A stretch of 64,000 bases of DNA from Bacillota bacterium (GCA_023416275.1 JAEZIB010000038.1:1-64000), one strand, 5' to 3'. Counted from the first letter of the stretch, positions 52,524 through 61,105 are shown. Notes: generated from the sequence alone by a model not told the origin. A program made the numbers and translations.

Positions 52524-53033
52524 TTGAAAAATATAATTCTGATAGGTATGCCAAGTTCAGGGAAAAGCACAGTAGGAGTAATTATTGCAAAGCATTTGGG
52601 AATGTCCTTTGTAGATACTGATGTTATTCTTCAAACACAACAAACTAAAAAATTACAGGACATAATAAACACAGATGGGATAGAGAAATTTCTAGAAATA
52701 GAGGAAAATACAATTCTATCACTTGACCTGAGTAACACTGTAATTGCTACAGGAGGAAGTGTAGTATACAGCGAAAAGGCAATGAAACATTTAAAAGCCA
52801 ATGGAATAGTAATTTATTTAAATATAAATATGAGGACTGTTACTAGAAGATTAAAAAACATAAAAACCAGGGGAGTAGTACTAAGTCCAGGGCAGACCTT
52901 GGAGGAGATTTATCAAAAGAGAAAACCACTCTATGAGAAATATGCAGATATTATAATTGATAGCTCTGAAAACTCAATAGATGAAACAATAGAAGCAATT
53001 CTGGATAAAATAGTGATTTCCAATAAATCATAG
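52524..53033 (+). CDS. aroK: Shikimate kinase-like protein
   Basis: 169 residues of the shikimate/gluconate kinase fold. Walker A is GMPSSGKST (about 8-16), DTDV (about 33) binds shikimate in true AroK, and the lid and R-K-PLYEKYA end (about 132) look normal. However, the FRxxE motif is FLEIEE, losing the Arg that holds the shikimate carboxylate, and GGG is GGS. It may be an AroK of relaxed type or a kinase for another substrate. TTG 52524, 8 bases after GGAGG, is the likely start; GTG 52515 overlaps that site. Confidence 0.78.
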   Translation: MKNIILIGMPSSGKSTVGVIIAKHLGMSFVDTDVILQTQQTKKLQDIINTDGIEKFLEIEENTILSLDLSNTVIATGGSVVYSEKAMKHLKANGIVIYLNINMRTVTRRLKNIKTRGVVLSPGQTLEEIYQKRKPLYEKYADIIIDSSENSIDETIEAILDKIVISNKS

Positions 53034-53070
53034 TTTGATTTTGGCAAAGATGCGAGGCATAGGTATAAAT

Positions 53071-53330
53071 ATGAGTAATTTTAATGAATAAATCAAGTTT
53101 TTTATAGTTATAACCAATTACTTGAGAAGTTTAGTGATATTTCTAATATAAAAAAGGATGCTGCTAAAGCATTTGTAGGTTTTTTAACAGCAGTGCGTTA
53201 TTTTGGAGCCGATAGGATAGATACTGTGAAGGCTTATCTTAAAGGTGAACATAATGAGATTACAAGTCGAAGTCTGTGCAATAATCACCCCATTCTTTGG
53301 TCTGGGTTAGAAGTATGGAAAAACCAATAA
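53071..53330 (+). pseudogene. Frameshifted small gene remnant
   Basis: ATG 53071 starts MSNFNE and stops at once. A +2 frame from 53088 continues for 80 codons of coding-like text (YNQLLEKFSDISNIKKDA, AKAFVGFLTAVRYFGADRID, TVKAYLKGEHNE) to TAA 53330 without a start codon. The two parts would join if one frameshift near 53085-53090 were removed. The family is not recognised. Confidence 0.5.
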
Positions 53331-53474
53331 ATATTTATGGAAGATATTTTAAGGTGTAATTTCTATTAAACGCTATGCTAAATATGATATACTACGTAAA
53401 AGGAATTAATTATTTATGTTTTAAATATCATTAATAGCAAAACTATTAGATTTACATGTATTTTGGAGGAATAA

Positions 53475-55964
53475 ATGGAATTGTTAAACGGGTTAAACAA
53501 AGAACAAAAGGAAGCAGTACTTCACAATGAAGGACCCCTTTTAATATTGGCAGGTGCAGGCTCAGGGAAAACAAGAGTTCTTACGCATAGAATTGCACAC
53601 TTAATAAAGGAACAGGGAGTTTATCCATCAAGCATATTGGCTATAACATTTACAAACAAGGCAGCAAGGGAAATGAGAGAAAGAATAGACTCACTTATTG
53701 GTGATTTGAGTAATGATATGTGGGTTGGAACTTTTCACTCTATTTGCATAAGAATATTAAGAAGAGATATCGAAAAGCTTGGGTATGACAGAAGCTTTGT
53801 TATTTATGATACTACAGACCAGCAGGTTGTAATTAAGGAATGTCTTAAGGAGTTAAATTTGAATGACAAGAATTTCCCTCCTAAATCAGTGCTTGAAACT
53901 ATCGGAAAGCAAAAGGACGAGCTTACAGATGCAAATCACTTTGAAAAGCTTTATGCTTCCGACTTCAGAATGGGGAAGATCGCTAAGGCCTATAAACTCT
54001 ATGAGAAAAAGCTAAAAAACAATAATGCGCTTGATTTTGATGACATTATAATGAATACAATAAAGCTCTTTAAACAATGCCCAGAGGTTTTGGAATATTA
54101 TCAGAGAAGGTTCAGATACATTCTTGTAGATGAGTATCAGGATACAAATACTGCTCAGTATACACTGGTGCACCAATTGTCTGAAGCTCACCAGAATCTA
54201 TGTGTGGTAGGTGATGATGACCAGTCAATTTATGGGTGGAGAGGTGCGAATATCCGTAATATTCTCGACTTTGAGAAGGATTTTAAGAGCTGTAAAACAA
54301 TAAAATTAGAGCAGAATTATCGTTCTACTCAAAATATACTTGACGCTGCAAACTTTGTTATAAGCAATAATACAGGCAGAAAGTGCAAAAGCTTATGGAC
54401 AGAAAATAAAGGCGGAAGCAAGATTGTTGTATGTGAAAATGACAACGAGCATGAAGAGGCAATGTACACTGCTAGAGAGATTCAAAGATTGATAAATGAG
54501 GAAAACAGAAAATTTAAGGACTTTGCAGTATTATACAGAATAAATGCGCAATCTCGCATACTAGAAGAAATGTTTATGCGGGAAGGCTTGCCGTACAAGA
54601 TAGTGGGAGGACAGAAGTTCTATGACAGAAAGGAAATCAAGGATATAATTGCATATCTGAGATTAATACAAAATCCTGCTGATAACGTCAGCTTAAAGAG
54701 AATTATAAATGTTCCTAAAAGGGGTATTGGAGACACTACTGTTGAGCATGCTGAGAATATATCCATTGAGAATGGACTATCTATATTCGCTATTATATCT
54801 GATGCGCAAGAATATTCTGCTTTAGGCAGAGCAGCACAAAAGCTTGATGCTTTTTCAAAGATGATAATGAGACTTAGGACAATGAAGGAAACTATGAGCA
54901 TTACGGAGCTGCTCGATATGGTAATAAATGATACAGGTATTTTGAAAGAATATGAAGTTGAAAATACCGTTGAAGCACAATCAAGAGTGGAAAATATAAA
55001 AGAGTTAAAATCAGTTGCTTTAGAATTTGAAAAGCAAAATGAACTAAACACCCTAGAGGAGTTTTTGTCGAATATATCATTGGTTTCCGACTTAGATAAC
55101 CTTGAGGAAGAGCAGGATTATGTGGTTTTAATGACAATGCACAGTGCAAAAGGGCTTGAGTTTCCGGTTGTCTTTATTCCTGGAATGGAAGAAGGAGTTT
55201 TTCCTGGCTACAGGGCAATAACAGAGGGGCCAGAACAATTAGAGGAAGAACGCAGACTTTGTTATGTAGGCATAACACGTGCCAGAGAAAAACTATATTT
55301 GTCAAATGCGAGATTTAGAACTCTTTTTGGTAACTCAAGCTATAACAGGCCTTCTCGGTTTTTATCAGAAATACCTGAAAATTTAGTAGACTATCCCTTC
55401 AAGCCATCAAGAAATTCCTTTGAAAGGGAAACAACTGCTTGGAGTAAGACTACAACTTGGGGTAAGAATGGAAGCTCAAGCTATACTGGAACCTCAAGTT
55501 ATTCTGGAACTTCGAGTTTTACTGGAACTTCTAGTAATGCAGGAACTAATAGTGCAACAAAACCTATGGGGACTAGTGGAAGTACATCTCAAGCATCAGG
55601 TACAAATAAAACTGTAGCTGGTGGTTCACTTAAGGACTTACTAAATTCAAACTTGGTAACGCGCGGATTTGGTGGAAGCTCAGCTTCTGCTGGAAGTTCA
55701 TCTAATGGAGCTGGGAAACCGCCGATAGATAGTTGGGGTGGAAGAACTTCCAATGGAGCACCTGCAAATAATATAACATCGAAGTCAGTAACAGCTACAG
55801 CAGGCTTTAATACTGGGAATAAAGTTGAGCATAAAAAATTTGGAAGAGGTACTATTTCAAAAGTTACACTAGATAATGGTGACCAAATACTGGAAATACA
55901 ATTTGAGGGTGCTGGAATGAAAAGACTCCTGGCATCAATGGCAAATTTAAAGCTACTAGAATAG
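53475..55964 (+). CDS. pcrA: ATP-dependent DNA helicase PcrA/UvrD family
   Basis: SF1A 3'-5' helicase for repair, replication restart and plasmid replication. The 829-residue product has Q-motif and Walker A GAGSGKTRVL (about 27-36), VDEYQDTN (motif II), GDDDQSIYGWRGA (III), EQNYRST (IV), MTMHSAKGLEF (V) and VGITRA (VI). After residue about 650 an unusual Ser/Thr/Gly-rich tract with repeating SSxxGT units precedes the C-terminal Tudor-like domain (KVEHKKFGRGTISKV) that binds RNA polymerase in Bacillus. The tract is much longer than usual. The ribosome site is TTGGAGG. Confidence 0.95.
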   Translation: MELLNGLNKEQKEAVLHNEGPLLILAGAGSGKTRVLTHRIAHLIKEQGVYPSSILAITFTNKAAREMRERIDSLIGDLSNDMWVGTFHSICIRILRRDIEKLGYDRSFVIYDTTDQQVVIKECLKELNLNDKNFPPKSVLETIGKQKDELTDANHFEKLYASDFRMGKIAKAYKLYEKKLKNNNALDFDDIIMNTIKLFKQCPEVLEYYQRRFRYILVDEYQDTNTAQYTLVHQLSEAHQNLCVVGDDDQSIYGWRGANIRNILDFEKDFKSCKTIKLEQNYRSTQNILDAANFVISNNTGRKCKSLWTENKGGSKIVVCENDNEHEEAMYTAREIQRLINEENRKFKDFAVLYRINAQSRILEEMFMREGLPYKIVGGQKFYDRKEIKDIIAYLRLIQNPADNVSLKRIINVPKRGIGDTTVEHAENISIENGLSIFAIISDAQEYSALGRAAQKLDAFSKMIMRLRTMKETMSITELLDMVINDTGILKEYEVENTVEAQSRVENIKELKSVALEFEKQNELNTLEEFLSNISLVSDLDNLEEEQDYVVLMTMHSAKGLEFPVVFIPGMEEGVFPGYRAITEGPEQLEEERRLCYVGITRAREKLYLSNARFRTLFGNSSYNRPSRFLSEIPENLVDYPFKPSRNSFERETTAWSKTTTWGKNGSSSYTGTSSYSGTSSFTGTSSNAGTNSATKPMGTSGSTSQASGTNKTVAGGSLKDLLNSNLVTRGFGGSSASAGSSSNGAGKPPIDSWGGRTSNGAPANNITSKSVTATAGFNTGNKVEHKKFGRGTISKVTLDNGDQILEIQFEGAGMKRLLASMANLKLLE

Positions 55965-56113
55965 ATACTTTGACATGTCAACTTTATATGAATGTTTACT
56001 TAAAGCCAATAAGTTGATATTCTGAGCAAGTTTTGAGTTTGAATTGATTTAAAGAATAAAAAAGTTCTAGGGTATCAACTGACAACGATATACACTTTTT
56101 GGAGGAGTTACAA

Positions 56114-58315
56114 ATGGGAAAACGCATTTTTATCCTAGTGCTAATATTATCATTGATACTTACTATTGTGCCGAACATAAGCGCAGTGAGTACATATAGC
56201 AATAAGGAACTGGCTCAAGCGGTTGAACTGGGATTTGGTGCTTATCGTTCAGACAACCCGGCGGTTACATACAAGCAGTTTATGAAAATGCTTGACCGCA
56301 CAGTCGAGCTTGCTGATGCATCAAAACTCGCAAAATGGAAGACATGTTTGCCGCTAGCTCGTAAATCAAACAAAACGATTACGCGATTCAATGCTATGCT
56401 TGCGGTATTATATGCAGCAAATACTCTAGGCAGTAATTATACGGAGTTTAACACCGAGTGGGATTCTTTGAACACTAAAATCGGCGAGCCTTGGAATTAC
56501 TGCATTGCAGATACAAAAATATTTGGCAACTGGCCGTTCTCAAAAGTATCAAAAGGGTTTGTAAATGATAAATATGTTTATGATTGGAATAATATCGCAT
56601 TAGCTTATTTCTACGGTATGGCAAGGGCTTCTCATATTACCAGAAACCGTTTATTTGATTATGATTCAACAAAAAACTCTATGCGTCCCTCAGTACCTTT
56701 GACCTACACAGAAGCGATGTTAGTTTCTTCACGGCTATATTGGTCTTACATACAGCCAGAACGTGCACTAACTGAATCGGATAAAAAAATCCTTGCAGAA
56801 GCCGAGCGTAGACGTGAGGCAATTCAAAACAGTCCTACAAACGTAATGGTGACTGGTAAAAAATACTATGTTTCCAATTCTGGCAGTGATAATAACGATG
56901 GTCTATCGCCTCAAACTGCATGGAATACCATTACAAAAGTGAATAACGTGAAACTAAATCCCGGTGATGGTGTGTTTTTTAAACGCGGTGATTTATGGCG
57001 TTCACAATTGCTAATTTGTCAGAATGGTATAACATATTCTGCATACGGAGAAGGAGAAAAGCCACGTATTTACGGCTCTCCTGAAAATGGCTCGGGTGCT
57101 GAGAAGTGGAAGCTACTTGAAGGCACAAAAAACATCTGGGTGTTTTATAAAGACATGCAGGATTGTGGTGGAATTCTGCTCGACAATTCTAAGGTTGCAG
57201 GTAAATATTGTGCTTACTGGAATGGCACACGTTATATGGATTTAGGTAAAAATCCGCTTTTAGGTGATTATTCCGAAGAAACACTCAGAAATGCAAAGCC
57301 GTTTGATGTCAAAACCATCGACAATCTACGTTTCTTTAACAAAATAAGCTATTTAGGTGAAAATTATTATAGCCGAAGTGGAAAATTGTACCTACGCTGT
57401 GATGCGGGGAATCCAGGTGTTATTTATGATTCAATCGAATTCATTACCGGATTTGCCAATGACGAAAGTTGCCAGGCGTTAGTGTCACTCGCGTCAGGTA
57501 GCATAGTTGATAATCTGTGTCTCAAGTTCTGCGTAGGTGGAGCATATATGGGTGATCAAGGCCATACTAATGAAATATTACAGAACTGCGAGATTGGCTA
57601 TATCGGAGGAACCATGTGGATGGGTTATACAGGACATAACTATGGCGGAAACGATTTTGGTGGGCTGATTACCCGTTCAGGTGATGGTGTTCTTATGGGC
57701 GGATCAAATAATAAATGTATCAATAATTATATTTATCAAGTATGGGATAACGCAGTAACAGTTGAAGCGAGCGGAGAAAAGGATCAACTTATTGAAAATA
57801 ACTATATCGAATATTGCTATGGTGGGTTAATGACTGGCGGTTGGAATATGGTTGATGTCAACGAACCGCAATATGAGAATATCACTTTTACAAACAATTA
57901 TGTAATGTGGATGGGCCGATTTAATAATTGGTCGCACTACTACGATGGATTGGACAACGGTGGTGCTCAGATATTAATATCAAATAATGCTGGCAATCGC
58001 AATATAAAGTATATAAACAATGTTTTTTATGAATCGCTTGACAATCCGATTGTTATGTATTATAACTATGACCTCAAACAGCCAATTACATTCTCTGGCA
58101 ATACATATATACAACTTAATGGCGGGCTACTAATAAATTACAAGCATTACACTAAGAACAAGAGTGGTAAATATGGATTGCATGAGGAGGGGCTTTATTA
58201 CTATAACGATGATGCTTTGCACACAATAAACAGTGTACTAGGCGACAGTACTGCTTCTGTACTGCCAATGTCATTGCCTAGTAGAAGCAAAAAAGAGCAA
58301 GCCAATCAAAAATAA
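56114..58315 (+). CDS. Secreted right-handed parallel beta-helix protein
   Basis: 733 residues. A Sec signal peptide (MGKRIFILVLILSLILTIVP) is followed by a helical domain (about 30-240) and then the beta-helix. The beta-helix begins with YYVSNSGSDNNDGLSPQTAW and GDGVFFKRGDLWR, the entry to many polysaccharide-lyase-like and DUF1565-type helices. Asn ladders (NNYIEYCYGG, FTNNYVMW, ISNNAGNRN) mark the repeats. It probably binds or degrades an extracellular polysaccharide; no catalytic motif is certain. Codon choice (more CGT/CGC, GCG) looks different from neighbours, which hints at transfer. ATG 56114 follows GGAGGAG. Confidence 0.85.
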   Translation: MGKRIFILVLILSLILTIVPNISAVSTYSNKELAQAVELGFGAYRSDNPAVTYKQFMKMLDRTVELADASKLAKWKTCLPLARKSNKTITRFNAMLAVLYAANTLGSNYTEFNTEWDSLNTKIGEPWNYCIADTKIFGNWPFSKVSKGFVNDKYVYDWNNIALAYFYGMARASHITRNRLFDYDSTKNSMRPSVPLTYTEAMLVSSRLYWSYIQPERALTESDKKILAEAERRREAIQNSPTNVMVTGKKYYVSNSGSDNNDGLSPQTAWNTITKVNNVKLNPGDGVFFKRGDLWRSQLLICQNGITYSAYGEGEKPRIYGSPENGSGAEKWKLLEGTKNIWVFYKDMQDCGGILLDNSKVAGKYCAYWNGTRYMDLGKNPLLGDYSEETLRNAKPFDVKTIDNLRFFNKISYLGENYYSRSGKLYLRCDAGNPGVIYDSIEFITGFANDESCQALVSLASGSIVDNLCLKFCVGGAYMGDQGHTNEILQNCEIGYIGGTMWMGYTGHNYGGNDFGGLITRSGDGVLMGGSNNKCINNYIYQVWDNAVTVEASGEKDQLIENNYIEYCYGGLMTGGWNMVDVNEPQYENITFTNNYVMWMGRFNNWSHYYDGLDNGGAQILISNNAGNRNIKYINNVFYESLDNPIVMYYNYDLKQPITFSGNTYIQLNGGLLINYKHYTKNKSGKYGLHEEGLYYYNDDALHTINSVLGDSTASVLPMSLPSRSKKEQANQK

Positions 58316-58330
58316 GCAAGCCCATAAAAT

Positions 58331-58369
58331 AAAAAGTTTTAGAAAATGTATTATTTTCTAAAACTTTTT
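58331..58369 (+). terminator. Rho-independent terminator after the beta-helix gene
   Basis: Perfect 17-base stem AAAAAGTTTTAGAAAAT/ATTTTCTAAAACTTTTT with a 5-base loop, 15 bases beyond the stop. Confidence 0.9.
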
Positions 58370-58392
58370 TGATTATGCTGTGTATATATGTA

Positions 58393-58547
58393 TATAACGA
58401 GGCAAAAAATGTCCCACACATCTATAAGTGGCGGATACTTATTTGATTTTTATGCGGTAAGAATATCTCCAGCCTCGTTGAAATACCGCTACTGTAATGA
58501 AATTTTTTTACAATCGAAAAATTTCATTTTGAATTTAGGTATTATAA
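58393..58547 (+). repeat. Family A structured repeat, copy A5 (first of a tandem pair)
   Basis: From TATAACGAGGC to GGTATTATAA. The domain II closing stem is AATACC/GGTATT here versus AACGCC/GGCGTT in A6, a double compensatory change. A frame MSHTSISGGYLFDFYAVRI follows GAGG. Confidence 0.9.
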
Positions 58548-58698
58548 CGAGGCAAGAAAATGTCCCACACTTCAATAAGTGGTGAGTCCCGATTTGATTT
58601 TCAGGCGATGAGTGTATCTCCTGCCTCGCATACACGCCGTTGATGTAATGAAATTTTTCTATAACCGAAAAATTTTATTTTGGATCTAGGCGTTATAA
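58542..58698 (+). repeat. Family A structured repeat, copy A6 (second of a tandem pair)
   Basis: Shares the junction TTATAACG with A5, so the two units overlap by one terminal repeat. Ends CTAGGCGTTATAA. Frame MSHTSISGESRFDFQAMSV, stopping after HTRR. The combined gap to the sigma factor gene also holds a family C copy. Confidence 0.9.
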
Positions 58699-58789
58699 TA
58701 CAATTTAGCATTTAAAATATAGAAAAAACATTATACAAAGTAGTATAACAAAATAATAGGAGTTGAATAAAGCTAAGGCATTAATTTTA

Positions 58790-58852
58790 ACCCAACTTTC
58801 AATTGATAAATTTGAGCACCATTACTTTCTATGTGGGAAAGTTGAGTTATAA
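58790..58852 (-). repeat. Family C dispersed repeat
   Basis: Minus strand reads CTCAACTTTCCCACATAGAA, AGTAATGGTGCTCAAATTT, ATCAATTGAAAGTTGGG. Its ends pair (AACTTTC/GAAAGTT), so this copy is a hairpin. Confidence 0.6.
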
Positions 58853-58890
58853 ATAAATATATTTGTGCATAAAAAGGGGTGGTAGCATAT

Positions 58891-59460
58891 TTGGAAGTTT
58901 CAGATTTAAGTATATTAACAGAATATAGAAAGAATAATAGAAAAGGCCTGGAACTGATATATGACAGATATAGAAAATATGTCTACACCATAGCATTTCA
59001 CTATTCTGGGAACAAGGAAGATGCGCTGGATATAACACAGGAGGTTTTTATTTCTGTTTTTAAGGCAATGGGTGGTTTTAAAGAGCAATACTCGATACTA
59101 CCTTGGATAAAAAAGATTACAGTTAATAAATGTCTGAATTTTTTAAGAAGCAAGAAGGAAAACGTCTCCCTTAATGAAGCTACAGACACTGGCGACGAGC
59201 TGCAAAACATTATCAGCTCAAATGAGTTAATAGAAAATACTGTAGTGTGCAAGGATACTAAAAAAGCTCTTGAGGAAGCTATACAAAAACTCCCTGATAG
59301 GGAAAGAATGGCTGTTTTATTAAGGCATATGAAACAGATGAAGTACGATGAGATAGCAAGTACAATGAAGCTGCCTTCGGGGACAGTTAAAACATTAATA
59401 CATAAGGGCAGAAAATCAATTAAGCAATATTTAGCTTTACAGGGAGTTTGGGAGGTATAA
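58891..59460 (+). CDS. ECF-type RNA polymerase sigma factor
   Basis: 189 residues with sigma region 2 (ELIYDRYRKYVYTIAFHYSG, NKEDALDITQEVFISVFKAM, about 18-66) and region 4 (about 130-185, LPDRERMAVLLRHMKQMKYD, EIASTMKLPSGTVKTLIHKG). The region between is short, as in extracytoplasmic-function factors. TTG 58891 has the right distance from AAGGGGTGG; GTG 58879 lies in that site. It is followed after four bases by a zinc-type anti-sigma gene, a standard ECF pair. No own-type promoter could be identified upstream. Confidence 0.93.
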   Translation: MEVSDLSILTEYRKNNRKGLELIYDRYRKYVYTIAFHYSGNKEDALDITQEVFISVFKAMGGFKEQYSILPWIKKITVNKCLNFLRSKKENVSLNEATDTGDELQNIISSNELIENTVVCKDTKKALEEAIQKLPDRERMAVLLRHMKQMKYDEIASTMKLPSGTVKTLIHKGRKSIKQYLALQGVWEV

Positions 59461-59464
59461 CAAA

Positions 59465-59881
59465 ATGAGCTGCGACAAAATAGATGCTTTATTACTGCAG
59501 GATTACTTAGAGGAAACAATTGACCCATTGGAAAAAATGTTTGTTGAGAGTCATTTAAGCATATGTAAGGAATGCAGGCGAGAGTTAACGGAACTTAAAC
59601 TAATGTTTTGGGATTTAAATAACAAGAGCAATTATGCACTTGAATATCCTGAGGAATTAGATAGTCTCAAAACAGATTTAATTGATAATTTCTTAGGTGA
59701 GGATACTAAAATTAGTGTAAAAAAGGTTGTTAATATGCAAGTTGATACTATAAAAATATCTAGTAAGTTTTTGGAGTATGTACCTGGGGCAAAACAAACT
59801 CCAAAAGTTCTCAAAAAGGCATCAAAAGGATTGGCTAAAGGAGTTGCAAAGGGTGTCAAGAGAATGTTGAAGGCAAAATAG
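59465..59881 (+). CDS. Zinc-dependent anti-sigma-like protein without membrane segment
   Basis: 138 residues. The N-terminal ZAS domain carries the H-x3-C-x2-C core ESHLSICKECRREL (about 28-41), like RsrA/ChrR anti-sigmas. No hydrophobic helix follows. Instead the C-terminal part is cationic and amphipathic (KKASKGLAKGVAKGVKRMLK), perhaps a surface-binding helix. It should hold the ECF factor and might sense redox or a surface signal (inference). The ribosome site GGGAGG lies in the sigma gene end. Its TAG stop overlaps the first base of a family L cassette. Confidence 0.8.
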   Translation: MSCDKIDALLLQDYLEETIDPLEKMFVESHLSICKECRRELTELKLMFWDLNNKSNYALEYPEELDSLKTDLIDNFLGEDTKISVKKVVNMQVDTIKISSKFLEYVPGAKQTPKVLKKASKGLAKGVAKGVKRMLKAK

Positions 59882-60024
59882 CTCGAAAGTATAGTTGGTG
59901 CTTACATGGTGCACTTTCGAGCTTGTTACTACACCTAATATTACAAGGCCTTTGAGCAGTAAAGACAATTGCCCATAGTAATAATGATTGCGAGACTATT
60001 CAATAAATTTAATTGGAGGCAACA
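59881..60024 (+). promoter_or_regulatory. Family L leader cassette before the ytfI-like gene
   Basis: GCTCGAAAG (59881-59889) pairs perfectly with CTTTCGAGC (59914-59922). Compared with the copy at 47780 (GCTCGAAAA/TTTTCGAGC) this is a compensatory A-T to G-C change. The unit ends TTGGAGGCAACA before the ATG. Confidence 0.6.
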
Positions 60025-60738
60025 ATGTTTGTTCTATATATGATAGGAATGATTTTTTTATACATATTGCTTACTCTGTTAATAGTACTTTTTATAGTGC
60101 TTTCAGCAGTGTTGCTTATTCCATTTAAATATTATTTGGACGGAGAAAAATTCGGGAGTACAATGGTTGAGGGCACAGTTTCATGGCTGTTTGGTGGTGT
60201 TGAAATGAGGTTCAATTACCTTACAGAAAAAGGGCTTAACACAAAGCTTAACTTATTGGGTTTTGAAATAAATCCCGATAGTAACAAGAAATCTAGTGAC
60301 AAGGTAGACAAGAAAGAAGAGGAAGCCGTAAAAAAGAAAAAGGAGAAGCCGCCCTACAGTTATTTTACACAAGAAGTAATAAAAAAAGGATTAGAAGGTA
60401 TTTTGAAATTACTAAACCATTGCAAGCCCAGACAATTTCATTTACAAGCTAAAGTGGGTGTTGATGACCCCATGTATACAGGCTTATTGTATGGAATAAA
60501 AGGTGCTGGCTTTGCAATTTTAGATAAATATAATATAAGTCTTCAGCCTACATTTGAGGATGAGGTACTAGAAGGAAGCTTCATAATTGGAGGAAGTATA
60601 CGCATAGGCTATCTATTACTAGTTGCGATAGAATTTGTGTTTACAAAACCATTTAGAAGCATATTGCTTAAAAATATTAAATTAAAAATAAAAAGGAGCT
60701 TAAAAACATGGCGAATTTCAATTGCAACGAAAGCATGA
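60025..60738 (+). CDS. DUF2953 membrane protein (YtfI-like)
   Basis: 237 residues. One N-terminal membrane helix pair (about 4-34), then the DUF2953 body: EGTVSWLFGGVEMRFNYL, a Lys/Glu-rich insert (about 85-115) and the second half with QAKVGVDDPMYTGLLYG and GSIRIGYLL. In Bacillus the homologous ytfI precedes ytfJ and the pair is sporulation controlled; the same order holds here. ATG 60025 follows TTGGAGG. It overlaps the next gene by 31 bases. Function is unknown; a role in spore envelope formation is likely by association. Confidence 0.88.
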   Translation: MFVLYMIGMIFLYILLTLLIVLFIVLSAVLLIPFKYYLDGEKFGSTMVEGTVSWLFGGVEMRFNYLTEKGLNTKLNLLGFEINPDSNKKSSDKVDKKEEEAVKKKKEKPPYSYFTQEVIKKGLEGILKLLNHCKPRQFHLQAKVGVDDPMYTGLLYGIKGAGFAILDKYNISLQPTFEDEVLEGSFIIGGSIRIGYLLLVAIEFVFTKPFRSILLKNIKLKIKRSLKTWRISIATKA

Positions 60739-61091
60739 ATGTAATTTTTGAAAAATTGGAAAATTTCTTAAAAACAAAAACTGTAGTAGGTGAACCAATG
60801 AAGATTGGCGAAACTACAATTGTACCTTTCATTAACATTTCATTTGGATTGGGAGTTGGTGGCGGAAACGGAACTGATGAAAAAGGAAACAACGGAGATG
60901 GCGGTGGCAGCGGTATCGGTGCAAAGGTAGCTCCAACAGCAGTGTTGATTATTAAAGATGATAAGGTTGAATTGCTTCCAATAAAGAAAAGTGGAGGGCT
61001 TGATAAGCTGCTTGACATGGTTCCTGGAATTATTGAAAAAATAAATGAAAAAAAGGAAGAAAAAAATATTGGGGAAAAAGTAGAAGAGTAA
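60708..61091 (+). CDS. ytfJ: GerW/YtfJ family sporulation protein
   Basis: 127 residues of the GerW family: VVGEPMKIGETTIVPFINIS, GFGVGGG-like FGLGVGGGNG, a glycine-rich stretch to about 70, then GAKVAPTAVLIIKDDKVELL. In Bacillus YtfJ (GerW) is a forespore protein needed for efficient germination with L-alanine or AGFK. It overlaps the ytfI-like gene by 31 bases and has its own ribosome site AAAAGGAG within it, so translation is coupled. A very strong terminator follows 14 bases later, closing the two-gene operon. Confidence 0.93.
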   Translation: MANFNCNESMNVIFEKLENFLKTKTVVGEPMKIGETTIVPFINISFGLGVGGGNGTDEKGNNGDGGGSGIGAKVAPTAVLIIKDDKVELLPIKKSGGLDKLLDMVPGIIEKINEKKEEKNIGEKVEE

Positions 61092-61105
61092 TTCTGCTAG
61101 GCTAT

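Noticed and set aside
58388..58585. 65-codon frame across two tandem family A copies
   Set aside because: Produced by read-through of repeats; its length is not conserved between copies.
10185..58698. CRISPR array
   Set aside because: Family A, B, C and L repeats are long, dispersed and irregularly spaced; no short regular repeat-spacer array or cas gene was seen.
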